A DNA stretch of 64,000 bases from Istiophorus platypterus (Eukaryota > Chordata > Actinopteri > Istiophoriformes > Istiophoridae): assembly GCA_016859345.1 (NCBI GenBank), contig CM029124.1:22403980-22467979 (forward strand), read 5' to 3'. Below the pieces are notes generated by a model, which saw only the letters and a list, made by a program, of their open reading frames with translations, was not told the origin of the DNA and ran no database searches. Position 1 is the first letter of the stretch. Each line of letters begins with the position of its first letter. Below, one piece after another: positions 12,895 through 24,710 of the stretch. A program made the translations under genes and the position numbers.

Positions 12895-13860
12895 ATTGTG
12901 AGATTAAAAGTCAGGTAGAACTTTAATCATCCCCAGAGAGGAAACTGCAGCAGTATTAACACAAGATCCATAGCACACAAGGCATTTAAATGCAATAATA
13001 ATATGATGTAAATTTCTGTTGAGTATACATGATACTACTGACTTAATCATACCAACAGATGAAGGAAAAAGTAAAATCAACAAAAGATCTATAAAAAGGT
13101 CATCAGGGACCTCACAGAATTGAATTTAGCAAGGTTCTTCAGAACCTTGAATTTAGCAAGGTTGCTTGAATTTAGCAAGGTTCTTCAGAGAAATAAGGCG
13201 CTGCTGGTATTTTTTGCTCAACATATTGGTGTAAAAATCAAAGCTCAGTTTCTTATCCATTATAGTCCCCAATTACTTGGAAGGCTCAGCGATTTATATA
13301 TACTGACCATCAGTTTTAGTTTTGACAGGGTTGGAATCATGACACCTAAAATTATGATCTTTGTTACATTTAATTATAAAAAGGCTTTTTAAGATCATCT
13401 TGAAAAATAACCCATGACAGATCTATGAGACATTTCCTCCTCCTTCAGCCGGCTCACTGAAACCTGTATCATCTGCAAACTTTGCAATGTTAGGTTTTCA
13501 ATCTGATTGTGGCAGTCATCAGTGTATAGGAAATATAGGAGTGGATATAAATGAAACCCCTTTTAGTTGGAAATGCAAACTGTAACGAGTCAAAAAGTTC
13601 ACCGAAAGAGTTTATAACCAGTGAAGCGAAGGCTACAGGCCTAGAGTCATTTGGGGTCTTTCGGTGGCCTATGATTTGCAATGGGAACTACTATAGATTG
13701 TTTCCATGGCTCCGGTACCCTCTACTAGAAGACTGGCATATGAAAATTAAATTTAAAAATGGGGCCTAATAAATCAGGACAGTGGGAAGGCATATGGCAT
13801 ACCAATGTTGTCAGGGCCTGGGTTTGTTCTAGGTTTACAATTTTAAAAGTATTCACAACA
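12895..13860 (-). mobile_element. L2-like LINE remnant (reverse transcriptase fragment)
   Basis: On the minus strand, the frame at 13490-13681 contains NDSRPVAFASLVINSFGEL followed by LQFAFPTKRG. This matches the reverse-transcriptase block NDYRPVALTS...LQFAYRP seen in L2/CR1-type retrotransposons. Upstream (to about 13860) a broken frame resembles the K-x-x-GPD-x-I region. Downstream there are traces of the YTDDC and FADDT motifs and the later ILGVMI-type block. The 3' end near 12900-12960 has the CCCCAGAGAGGAAAC / TAATCATCC-type tail that such LINEs carry in fish. Many stops and frameshifts make it inactive. Confidence 0.75.
13121..13188 (+). repeat. Short tandem repeat within the LINE remnant
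   Basis: There are three copies of TGAATTTAGCAAGGTT with variable 3-9-base joints, apparently a local expansion after insertion of the LINE. It creates the open frame at 13120-13392. Confidence 0.85.
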
Positions 13861-14471
13861 CTTACAGAAAAAGGAAGAGACATTGATTGGAGTTCAGTAG
13901 GTTGTGGTTAAAACAGCAATTTTGTTACTAAAACCATTAACATCAAACATTGAATAAAACACATTACAAACGCTTACTTTGGGTTTTACCTCCAAATCAC
14001 CGATTTCTGAACTAAGTTTTTTTTTTTTACAACATATGATTGCCTGAGTTCTAGTTTTTTTTAGTTCTACAGGACTTAAATGTAACAATGTGTTCCGAGA
14101 TCTCAGCAATTACACTGGTGAATAGGAACTTGTCATAACTAATATAACTGATGGCCAGAAAAGAAAACATAACCCAGGCAAGATAGAAACATAATTTTCC
14201 TTTAACCTGATTATCCCTTTATATCTTACAATACTTTAATACCTTCTGTGATCATTCTTTGATTCAGCAGTCAGTGACTTCAGGGACATGGTAAACATCT
14301 CGTGTAAGCATCCAGCAGGTGGAATGTAGCGATGGTACTAGCAGTTGGCTGCTGCAAACATCCGACTGAAAGCTCCAGAACCTAAAACCAGCTTCCAGTC
14401 AAGGATGTTTACAGTAGCCCTGACTGCCAACCAGCCTGAAAAGGATGATGCAGAACCTATGAAATCACTGA
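13861..14471. other. Gene-free spacer
   Basis: This unique AT-rich sequence lies between the LINE remnant and the CA-repeat block. No supported gene or repeat family was seen. The frame at 14338-14571 is created by the CA tract. Confidence 0.6.

Positions 14472-14517
<46 letters not shown>
14472..14517 (+). repeat. (CA)n microsatellite, left border of the duplication
   Basis: About 23 uninterrupted AC units. The tract ends directly at the first copy of the 863-bp duplicated unit. Frames through it code only poly(His-Thr) or poly(Cys-Val). Confidence 0.95.
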
Positions 14518-14521
<4 letters not shown>

Positions 14522-15344
14522 ATGTCCATCTTAAAATTGTATTTAGTCAAATAAGTGGAAATATCTGGCATTGATGTGAGCTAATTCCAGCTGTTTTAGT
14601 TTAAAGTAAGGGGAAGGAGTGAAATGTTGAAAAAAGAGAGCACTCTTAATAATTGAAAGATGTAAAATAAGAATCTCAGATCCAGTTTCCACTGGATAAA
14701 AGTGAAATGATCAAAGCCCATTTAGTGGATTTGAGAAAGAAAATTTATTCCTACTACTATAAATGGTCTAATGTTAACATGGAAATTTCTTGAACACATA
14801 AACTCACTAATATAATCACAGAGACAACATAAACCCAAAATGGAGGTAAAATATAAATAAACACAAAATAACAAAAAAAAAACAAAAACAAAACGTACTG
14901 GAAAAATTTAGCTTCTGTCCCACTGCCAACTTGGGCTCAAAGAAACCTCTGGTAACTTTCCTCTACAGCTCTATGGCGTTGTTTGTATCACATCCACTCT
15001 TACGGCTGTCTATTCTTATTCCCAAACTTGCAGACTCCTGAGCTTCACTTGAGAGGAACTATCCATCATCACATAGAAGTATAGAAGGCATGTAAAACTG
15101 CACTGCTGCTGTTCTTTACAGACCTGAAGCACTGCACGGAACTTTTTCAGTTTCACAACACAGCAGTGTTCGCACAGAACACTACAGCCGTAGAGAGCAG
15201 CATCCATTCTTTGTATTTTACAGTAAAGACTCAGTTCTGGACAGTGACCAGCATAGTTAATGGTTTCTACTATGTTTTCTCTCTCCAGCTTTGTCCAGTA
15301 AGCATTCGTCAACATGTGACATTCCATCACCTTAACTCCCAACT

Positions 15345-15380
<36 letters not shown>
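14518..15380 (+). repeat. 863-bp tandem duplication, copy 1
   Basis: It starts GAAAATGTCCATC and ends with a CA tract (15347-15380). The whole unit recurs 863 bases downstream. I compared the two copies by reading and saw no base difference outside the CA tract. Each contains the same 108-codon minus-strand frame (15016-15342 here, 15879-16205 in copy 2), which has no motif I recognise. Confidence 0.93.
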
Positions 15381-15384
<4 letters not shown>

Positions 15385-16207
15385 ATGTCCATCTTAAAAT
15401 TGTATTTAGTCAAATAAGTGGAAATATCTGGCATTGATGTGAGCTAATTCCAGCTGTTTTAGTTTAAAGTAAGGGGAAGGAGTGAAATGTTGAAAAAAGA
15501 GAGCACTCTTAATAATTGAAAGATGTAAAATAAGAATCTCAGATCCAGTTTCCACTGGATAAAAGTGAAATGATCAAAGCCCATTTAGTGGATTTGAGAA
15601 AGAAAATTTATTCCTACTACTATAAATGGTCTAATGTTAACATGGAAATTTCTTGAACACATAAACTCACTAATATAATCACAGAGACAACATAAACCCA
15701 AAATGGAGGTAAAATATAAATAAACACAAAATAACAAAAAAAAAACAAAAACAAAACGTACTGGAAAAATTTAGCTTCTGTCCCACTGCCAACTTGGGCT
15801 CAAAGAAACCTCTGGTAACTTTCCTCTACAGCTCTATGGCGTTGTTTGTATCACATCCACTCTTACGGCTGTCTATTCTTATTCCCAAACTTGCAGACTC
15901 CTGAGCTTCACTTGAGAGGAACTATCCATCATCACATAGAAGTATAGAAGGCATGTAAAACTGCACTGCTGCTGTTCTTTACAGACCTGAAGCACTGCAC
16001 GGAACTTTTTCAGTTTCACAACACAGCAGTGTTCGCACAGAACACTACAGCCGTAGAGAGCAGCATCCATTCTTTGTATTTTACAGTAAAGACTCAGTTC
16101 TGGACAGTGACCAGCATAGTTAATGGTTTCTACTATGTTTTCTCTCTCCAGCTTTGTCCAGTAAGCATTCGTCAACATGTGACATTCCATCACCTTAACT
16201 CCCAACT

Positions 16208-16270
<63 letters not shown>
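15381..16270 (+). repeat. 863-bp tandem duplication, copy 2
   Basis: This is a second, apparently identical copy of 14518-15380. It ends in a longer CA tract (16210-16270). Each unit begins and ends at CA repeats, which suggests unequal exchange or slippage between microsatellites. An assembly error is the alternative. Confidence 0.93.
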
Positions 16271-16271
<1 letters not shown>

Positions 16272-16332
16272 TATTGACCATGTAAACACTACTCAACTTT
16301 TCTGTTTAGCCATCATACCTACTCCCACAGCT

Positions 16333-16335
<3 letters not shown>

Positions 16336-16392
<57 letters not shown>
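16336..16392 (+). repeat. (CA)n microsatellite
   Basis: A further run of about 28 AC units, 66 bases beyond the CA tract that closes duplication copy 2. Confidence 0.95.
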
Positions 16393-16395
<3 letters not shown>

Positions 16396-17757
16396 TTACT
16401 TCTTCACACGCAAATGATTGTGGAGGACTCCCATAGTGCCCTCTCTGACCCTGCTCCCCCAACCTAAACTCTCACTTCCTGTTTCTTCCTTTGTCTCTCC
16501 ATTTCTCAGTCACTTTTTCTCATACATGACCACACACACAGACATGTACTGACACAAACACTCACACACTCACAAAGAGAAATTTATAACAGAAACTCCT
16601 CTTCACATACGTTTGATGCCCACACTGTGGGACAGGAAGCGTTTAAATGCCTGGAGGGACAGCGTGTGCCCCTCAAATCGGACTTGATAACTTATTTTGT
16701 GTGTGAGTGTGTGTGTGTGTGCCTCTGAGAGAGAGAAAGAGTGTGACTTATTAAAACAGCACACTTTGCAGGTCTTTGTGAGCTTGAGCATGAATGTGCC
16801 TTTGTGTGTGTGAGAGAGAGAAAGAGAGTAAGAGAGTGTGTGTGTGATAGAGTTGGAGAGTGAAAGAGCAAGAGAGCATGTAATCACATGTGTGTCCTGT
16901 GCTGAGATAAGGACAGGAATGCCATTTCTCCCCATTTCTTCCCCGTCCTTCACTAACAAAGAACTAAAGTGTAAAGCTACTGTAAAGCAAGAAATGCTTT
17001 TTAACCAACATGTACTAAAACCAAATTTAATATGAATTGCAAAGGCACTTGAAGCTCCTAACATATGCTACTACATGAAATCAGTTGTGACTGTTGCATT
17101 TTAGCTGACTGCCGATGTAGAAGCCTCGCTAGGAAGTTAGAGGCAAAGGAGGGGTAGTGTTTCATTATTGTGCAGGTCCTTTCAGACTGCTGAGTATTAA
17201 ATATGGTAGCCTGGATTTCAAAACCATTCTCATTATGTTGTAGTGACATTGATGTTACACGCAGACTGAGCACAAGCACTTTGCTTTGAGCTAAGTTATG
17301 TCCACAAGTCTGAATTTACATTAAGACATAGCACGAAGCCAAGAATGTAGTTAAATTCTTGTAGTTCAGTGGCTTCTTGCAGACCAAAGATGTGGCTTTG
17401 GGTTGTTTGTTTTGAAATTTTATTGTAATTAATGTTTGACCAGTGAATCTGTGTTTGTTTAATGTGACTGAGGGAGAGGCAATAGCGTCAGTTTAGCACT
17501 GTTTCTCAACAATCCTAGCACAAATTTTATTCTATAAATGATCCGGTCAGGGTCAAATTAAGGTCAGTTCTGGGAACAAGAGTCTTTTATTTGCACATAA
17601 AACAATAAATTTCATGCCCTTGTAACCAGGTAACAGCATTTAAGTCTACAGCAATGCCAGCCTCTCTGTGTGACTGTAATTATGCATAGTGATGCTCTGA
17701 GGTAAATGCTAAAATGACCGTTCTAACCGATGGGCAGATTGTTTTATCTTAGGACTG

Positions 17758-17890
17758 AACTAGGCTAGCGCTTTCCATCTGTTTCAGGACTTTGTGCTAA
17801 GCTAACGAACTGCTGGCTGTAGCCCTTTATTTAACAGACAGACATAAAGTAATAAACAAATTTCCATAAATGTCAAACTATTGTTTTAAA
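17758..17890 (+). repeat. Interspersed repeat family D (copy 1)
   Basis: It contains the family words CTAGGCTAGCGCTTTCC, TTTGTGCTAAGCTAAC and CTGCTGGCTGTAG, and a CAGACAGACATA block followed by AAACTATTG. The same ordered words occur in further copies to 25.6 kb. It is an abundant teleost-type dispersed repeat with no coding capacity. Confidence 0.7.
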
Positions 17891-18604
17891 CACGCATCAG
17901 CTGATGAAACTTGCCATCCTCTTAGTGCCTTGCCTAGATTGTATAAATCCAATACCCTCTTTTTCTTTAGTATTTCTTAAAATTAAAAGCAGAATATTAT
18001 AACTTCTGCTGAAACTCTCAGAATCCACTGCTGACCAGTTGAACAAAACTAATAACAACAAATAAAAAACCTAAATAACATGAAAAAGTAAGAGACAGAG
18101 TTTTTCTTGACAAAAGACAGAACTTTTGAAAAACACTCTGCAGAGGAGATAAAACTGATAGTTTAGACCTCATGTTTAAGGATGGGATTCGATAGCATTT
18201 TAACAAATCTGAATCTAGTTCCAGATCCCCTTATCAAAACCAAATCCTTTCAAATTCCTTACTTAATCTGTTTAACTAGTCTGCATTATGGGAAATGAAG
18301 AGTAAAAATTATGTAGTTTTCATTTAACAGCACACTAACAATTCTCAACTGTTCTGTAACAAAAGATAAAACTTGCTGTTTTAATAATCTAACTTCTTCA
18401 AATCACATTATTCATACAATCAGTAACTTTTATTGTAATTTAGGAACTGACACTAAAAGAAACTATGGTAATAAACTATCAAACCTACATCATGGACTTT
18501 CTGCTGAGCTGAACAGTTGTAAGGCTGCCACCACATACGGTATTTGTCACTGCTCTGTGACGATAATTAACCCCATCCTCATTCATTTTTCCTTTTGTGA
18601 TGCA

Positions 18605-18648
18605 GCTGTGCTACAGCTGTGCTACAGCTGTGCTACAGCTGTGCTACA
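18605..18648 (+). repeat. 11-bp tandem repeat, four copies
   Basis: Four perfect units of CTGTGCTACAG, ending in a CTGCAG half-unit. Each unit joins the next through a CAGCTG E-box-like hexamer. Confidence 0.95.
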
Positions 18649-19564
18649 GCTGCAGAAATTGCAGAAGCTGAAGTAAAAACAATGCAATGAAAATAATATT
18701 AATTCTACTTTATCATTCAGTGAATATCAAAGAAATGAACCGCGGATGCTTAGTATCCACAGTGCACTTTATATTACCTGATGGCGAACTTCTTGTTGCA
18801 CTGGGTTTTACAATAGGTAGGGTTAAGCCAAGCACTTGTCCTTCTCAGATCAAAACATACGTTAGCATGTTGGATGGTAGATATTAGAATTAAAAACTCG
18901 TCATCCATCACTCCGCCATAAGTATCCTCCCACAAATATTCCATCTTACAGTTGCTTCACTGACTTTGGAACATTTAAGCCAGTCTGCCACATTTGTTGT
19001 TAACAACAGTGTCACTGAGTTATCATGCATTAGATAACTAGCAGCAGTCTTTTTTTTTTTCTCTTTCGATGCCAGTAGTTGTCAGGAAGAGGCAAAAGAG
19101 ATTGGTAATCAAAGATTTAATGAAGGATTCATTATTTACTTCACCTCTGGGACTCAAATGGTCAATCAGCTTCCACTTCACTCCATAGTGGCATAAAAAT
19201 CAGAGTCTGAGGATTCTAATTAAAATTACAAATCTCTGCAATGCCCATTAGGTAATCCTTGGAAGGCCTAAGAGCCCTTGACTCTAGGTCTTGTATTGTT
19301 AGACTGCTCTTAACTCCAGGCAGTCTATCATAAATAAGCCAAATGGACAGTTTGACAATGCAGAGAAAGGATAAGGCCTCAGCAACGCTAATTATCCAAC
19401 CATACATGTTATTTAGCTTCAGTTACATGACTGTTTCTGCATTCTCAGTTTGTCTGTTTCACAATATGTCTCAAAGACCATCCATGTCTACACACTTTTT
19501 GGAGAATAAAAAATGCTCATGTGCATGTATGCAAGTCTGCGGACAATATATGTATATGTGTGAC

Positions 19565-19566
<2 letters not shown>

Positions 19567-19638
<72 letters not shown>
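19567..19638 (+). repeat. (GT)n microsatellite, 36 units
   Basis: A perfect run of about 72 bases. The 186-codon frame at 19343-19903 and its neighbours exist only because this tract has no stop codons. Confidence 0.95.
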
Positions 19639-19639
<1 letters not shown>

Positions 19640-19654
19640 ATATTATGGGTACTA

Positions 19655-19690
19655 CTCTCTCTCTCTCTCTCTCTGTTTCTCTCTCTCCCT
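19655..19690 (+). repeat. (CT)n microsatellite
   Basis: A polypyrimidine run with one GTTT interruption, 16 bases beyond the GT tract. Confidence 0.9.
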
Positions 19691-19790
19691 CAGGTCACTT
19701 GGGGAACAAAGCAAACTTTATCAGAACATTGCAATCCTGCATTCCCCAGATTCTTAGCACTTAGCAACCGGCTCACACACAGAGCAAAGA

Positions 19791-19830
19791 GGGAGAGAGA
19801 GGGAGAGAGAGGGAGAGAGAGGGAGAGAGA
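19791..19830 (+). repeat. 10-bp purine repeat, four copies
   Basis: Four perfect units of GGGAGAGAGA. Together with the GT and CT tracts just upstream it makes a 270-base simple-sequence cluster. Confidence 0.93.
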
Positions 19831-20794
19831 CAAAGAGCAGGATGACAGAGGAAAGAGGAGTAAGGCAGGAGAAATAAAAGCAGGTGTACACACTAACTTC
19901 TAGTCTTTCCTCACAGCGTCTGCTACAGGTTTGAGTATAACCACACTATTGCTTAATAGATAATAGTATGTTTGAGAGAAAAAGAAAAGAATTAAATTTT
20001 GTGTTTTAGCTGGACAGCACTGAAAAAAAAAACTTCTGTCCGGTTGTGGATATTGATTGCAAACTGATTTGACAGAATGTGTGTCATTTTAAAGAGAAGT
20101 ATCAAGAGACGTGTATGGACATTTTATTTTATTTTTTTTTTTAAATTATGTAAAAGTACTTAATGCAGCTACTGAATTTCCGTAGTCCGAATTGAGAATG
20201 GGACAAACTCATGCTGTTTGCTGAGAATGTCAAAGCCAAATGTTATTCAAAAACCAGGTTATTTAATGGGACATACCTTATCAGTGAAAGTACATATTTG
20301 GTAGAGCATGACTAAGGGCCACTTTTTCAGATTGGCTTTCATGCAACACAGCGAGCAGCTCCCGTTTCAATAAAATCTATACTTTTCACAGTAAGGAGGA
20401 TTTCGGTTTGGAAAAAAACTTTTTGAAAAACAGCTGAATAGCTGCTCAACAAAAATGAAATTTTCCTTGTGAGTGCCATCTAAACAACAATTTTGAGTAG
20501 TAAGGTATTTTACAGGTTTTGTTCATTTTATTACTAATTGGGGACAAAATAACTAGTGCCATATCTGAGAAAAAAAAGAGTATTGTGAGACACTCAGCAT
20601 GAAACTTTTAAAACTGGAAACCACATGCGTGTTGCTGATGTGTGCATTTTTCCACAAATACAGACCCTGTGGCAAATACACACTTTGTATGTGAAAGGGA
20701 CAATAACAGCTGGAAATGAGCTTTTTCACTTTCTTTTCCAAATTTAGATGAGAAATTTGATAACATTCTTATTTTCACATGCTAAGTACTGAAC

Positions 20795-20880
20795 TGGAGT
20801 CAGGAGCTGGTTGGCTTATTTTAGCATAAAGACTGGAAGCAGGGGAAAAGAGCCTGGTTCTGCCCAAAGCACAAAAATAT
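20795..20880 (-). repeat. Interspersed repeat family D (copy 2, reverse)
   Basis: The reverse complement carries the family words AGCCAACCAGCTCC and CTGCTTCCAGTCTTTATGCT. Truncated. Confidence 0.6.
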
Positions 20881-21084
20881 GCCAACCAACATGTCTAAAG
20901 ATCATTATTTACTACAGTGTACCTTGTTTAATTAATCCATATTTGGGGAGATTTATGCAGTAACAATTTTTTGATGAACAACAGTTACTTCCCATAGAGC
21001 CACAAAATGTAGACATTACATTTATATTTGAATTCGGGAATAAACAAGAAAGAAAAAAAATTTCCATTAGTGAACTCTAGAACC

Positions 21085-21215
21085 ATAGCTAGCTGTTTCC
21101 ACCTGCTTCCTGCTAAGTTTGGACACTGCACAGACATGAAAATGATATCAATCTTCACATCTTAACTCTTGGAAAGAAAGCCAATAAGTGTTCTTCCCAA
21201 ACTATTCATTTAAAA
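21085..21215 (+). repeat. Interspersed repeat family D (copy 3)
   Basis: The family words appear in order: TAGCTAGCTGTTTCCACCTG, CACAGACATGAAAATGATAT, CAATCTTCACATC and AAGAAAGCCAATAAG, then CCCAAACTATTCATTTAA. This is the copy that shows the 3' half of the family best. Confidence 0.7.
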
Positions 21216-22499
21216 ATCTAAAACTCTCTTCCAAGATTCAAGCTCTTTAGGGTTAGTAATTAAGTGTAGCGAAGAAGAGAAACTGGTTGACAGAAGACTC
21301 AAATTGTCTTTGTAATAGGAAGCAGCTGGGTTAAGGGAAATGTCACTGGTGCAAGGCAAAGGCTATCACGGCCTGATCTGTGTACGGTAAATCTGCCAAG
21401 GTGACAGTGAATTCAATGGTGATATATTGATGTTTAAAACAGCTACAGAGGAAACCTTTGAAATATGGCAAGCCCCGTGTCCGTGTGCTCTTTCATCCAC
21501 TCAAGAGGCACTTCTTTTACATCGCAAATACACCAACACAATGCAGGAGACACAGTGTGCCAGGTTAAACACCGTTAAAGGTACACTATATCAAGGACCC
21601 AGGCACTTAAAATGACCTCTAGCTGTGTTAGGTGCCAAAGTGACCCTTTGAAGTTCAGCAGCTTTTCTTGTGTTTACAGCTGAGAGCTTAATATAATATA
21701 ATATAATGTATTCCGTCGGACACAATTCATTGCAGATTTTTAGCTTGCAGTCATGTATTTTTTTTTTTTTGGTCTCCATGTTTGGCATTTCTTGCTATAG
21801 ATATTCTGTTGATGAAGCTTTACTTTTTTACTTAAGAGTGTAATTTTGCTCTCTCTCTTTTTCTCATTGCTAATGACCCATTTCTTGTAGCTTGTGCTTA
21901 TTCCATACTAATGTGAACTGTAAACTTTACTTCATTTTATTTCTCCCACAAAGGAGATAAAAGACTCTGGATACTCTGAGCAACAAATGTACATGCAGTA
22001 CTTTATAAGTGCACTATCTCTATCATTGGATGTTCACCTGACATATGGGACTACCCTACAAGGCCTTTTTGACCAAATAATCCCAGGAACTAAACTAAGA
22101 AACTATGTAAATCAGTAAGTAAAAGTCTCTTCAGTGCATCTGGTTCCAGTAACTATTAGATGACAACTGATAAAAAAGGAACCTGCAAAGTAGAGGCATT
22201 CTTCTGCTTTACTGTTCACTTTCCCTTCCATTACTGCAAAGTTGGCAACTACTGCGGGGCCCTTAGGCCAGACCTTTAGGACCCCTGAAGTCTCAATTTC
22301 ATGTGTGGCAAGATAAACTAAGGTTAACTAAAGGTTTGCCCTGTGGCCCCCGAGTGGGTTAATCTGGCCCAACATAAAGGAAAATTTTCAATTGCAATAA
22401 GTCAAATTCATGTTTCAAGTTCTAACTGATACCAGCAAAAACTAGTGCTTGCTTACAGGCTGAATGTATGCCTTACACATGCTGTAGCACATCTGAGTT

Positions 22500-22740
22500 A
22501 ATTTTGTCAGCTAATTTTAGATTAAGTCCTAGTCTCAAAATCAAAAATCCAAGTTTTTAGTCGACTGTTACTCTGGACACTTTAGTCTCATTTTAGTCAA
22601 AGAATGGCATAAACATTTAGTCTAGATTTAATCAACAGAAACCCCTGACATTTAAGGATTATTTTTAGTCATTGGAGGATTATTTTACAAAAGTGAACAT
22701 TTTAGTCTATTTTTAGTCCTAACCAAGAATGAACATTTTA
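22500..22740 (+). repeat. Degenerate TTTAGTC-rich repeat
   Basis: TTTAGTC or a near variant recurs many times at irregular spacing (for example near 22555, 22580, 22592, 22615, 22665 and 22705), with a TTTTTAGTCGACT inverted element near 22552. The pattern looks like a decayed dispersed repeat built on this word. It has no coding capacity. Confidence 0.55.
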
Positions 22741-22904
22741 TTCAAACTCCAGCAAACTGTGTTCAAATAAGGTTTCATCCAAATGATTTTAGGCTGAAAG
22801 AGAATTAAACTGAAAATATGCAACAACAAAATGACAGGTTGTATGATTAAGAATGCAGCTTTGCAGAGAGGGTGTCTGGTCTGATGTTACTAATTTAGTC
22901 ATTA

Positions 22905-23395
22905 CATCCAGAAATGAATGAGGATAAAACAATTAAAGCTAGAGTGCAGGACTTTTATATATAAATAAATGTTCCGTCATCTTCAAAACCTTGCTAAACA
23001 AGTTCTGATGATGCTGATTAAGCCTATCAGCGCCAGATTAATCTCTCTGTATTTGCAGTATACGGCAGTATAAAATCTAGTGTCTGTGGCGACAGCTCTT
23101 ACTGTGCACCGGTAGCAACGTGTTTTACGTCAAACAGCAGGGTTTGCCAGAGTTTAAGAGGGGAGTGACTGTGCAGACAGTGGAGGCTACAGAGACCAGG
23201 AGTAGGGCGGAGCCTATGCCGGAAAAACCTAGGAAGCGTCCAAGAAAAGGTTTTGATGCTCCGGATAAAAAAGAATGTCAGTGCTCAGAGGAAGGATCCC
23301 AGTCTAAGAAGGAAAGTGATCATGTAGACCTTAGTGGTAGTGTTGTATTACACAGGGTACTACATTGAGTGTCTAGAATAGGTTGTACACTACCA
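22905..23395 (+). repeat. Probable dispersed repeat containing an 82-codon frame
   Basis: The block opens with AATTAAAGCTAGAGTGCAGG and has a locally higher CpG content than its surroundings. It contains an ATG-started frame at 23120-23368 coding for a charged Lys/Arg/Glu-rich peptide (PRKRPRKGFDAPDKKE). The opening block looks like a common teleost repeat start, so I treat the frame as repeat-derived. I see no splice sites or known domain. Confidence 0.4.
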
Positions 23396-24607
23396 TTTAA
23401 ATAAATATTTGGAACTTCCTTTATATACAACACAAGCTAAATACTCTACAGCTGGATGCTGCCCAAAAGACTTTATTTAAGAATAAAAACAATGTTCTAC
23501 ACAATATTTTGGGCAACGCACTTGCGAGTAAGAGGGTGAGTGTGTACGTAAACTTAATTACATACACAAGTATGTGTAATTAAGTTATGCATGTGTTAGC
23601 ATGGATAGCGTTTTTAACACTCTAAAATAAACTTATCTTAAGTAAAAGGTTAGCCAACACATCTGCCTATATGTGAGGTGTTTCCAACCTGTTTTTCGAC
23701 CAAGGCCTGATGTTGTCATCATGTTTTTTTCCCATCACAATATGAGCTTAAAGCTCTAGTGTTATAGTGCATTCACTAGTCTTGTTAATGTCTCGTCTTT
23801 TTCATGGGAAAAAAGATTTTTGGGAATACATTTTTATCAGTTTTCATAAACAAAAGTTAACGCTGTTTTGAGACCTATGTTTCAAGATTAAATATTTTAA
23901 AAAAACAAGTGCTGCAAACATGACCCCTATAGTTCCTGGTATTATTTTGGGAGCAGCAGCTAAAACTTAAGAAAAATTTCTCTTGTTTAAGTGCTGAAAA
24001 GTTCCTTAGTTCCTAAAAAGCTGCCCTGGTTCCTAGAAAGGTTGGGCGATAGCGAAGCACATCTCATCCCTGTAACTTATGAAATCACAAATGAAAAGCT
24101 ACATCATAGACTCAGGGAACTACAAGGACTCAATAGATAATGAGCATGTGGATACCATTCTCGGCTGATAAAGGCCACGCACTCTATCTAATATTTAAAG
24201 AATTCTTTCAGAGCTGAACTTATATACTGTACACCGCATTAGCTAGCAGATTTACATCCTCACAAAAACTCACACAAACTCACACAACTTCTTCACATCA
24301 TCTGTTGAGGTCTCTGATCTACTGAAGGGTAATTGGTGACTCAGTACCTAGTTTCCTGGAGCGTCAAGCTGAACCTTCGCTCCACTAGTTACTGGTCGCC
24401 TTAGCAGATTTTACATTTACAGGTATCCAACGGTCTCTGATGTTTCACTGCATGACTTTCCACATTCAAGCAAGATTAAATCCAACAGCTGAAGTATTTC
24501 ACACACATACTTTCAAAAGTGACATGTCTGTAAAAAAGCTCAGACAGTTTAAGCACTTTCCACTTTTCCTTCAACAGTCAACCTTCTCATATCAACTGGA
24601 TGAGCTT

Positions 24608-24710
24608 GATATACTACTCAGTAATATCTGAATATTACTGAATGGTATATCACTCAGTAATATCTGAATCCATATTCAGATATATACTACTCAGTAATAT
24701 CTGAATCCAG
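24608..24710 (+). repeat. Minisatellite, about 36-bp period
   Basis: Three copies of a CACTCAGTAATATCTGAAT-like core (the first and third read TACTCAG) with variable joints. ATATTCAGATAT palindromes lie in the joints, so the single strands could fold into hairpins. Confidence 0.85.

Noticed and set aside
15016..16205. Two identical 108-codon minus-strand frames as a duplicated gene
   Set aside because: They are identical only because the DNA is duplicated. They have no start context, splice sites or known domain.
19343..19903. 186-codon frame
   Set aside because: Nearly half is Val-Cys, Ser-Leu and Arg-Glu from the GT, CT and GGGAGAGAGA repeats.
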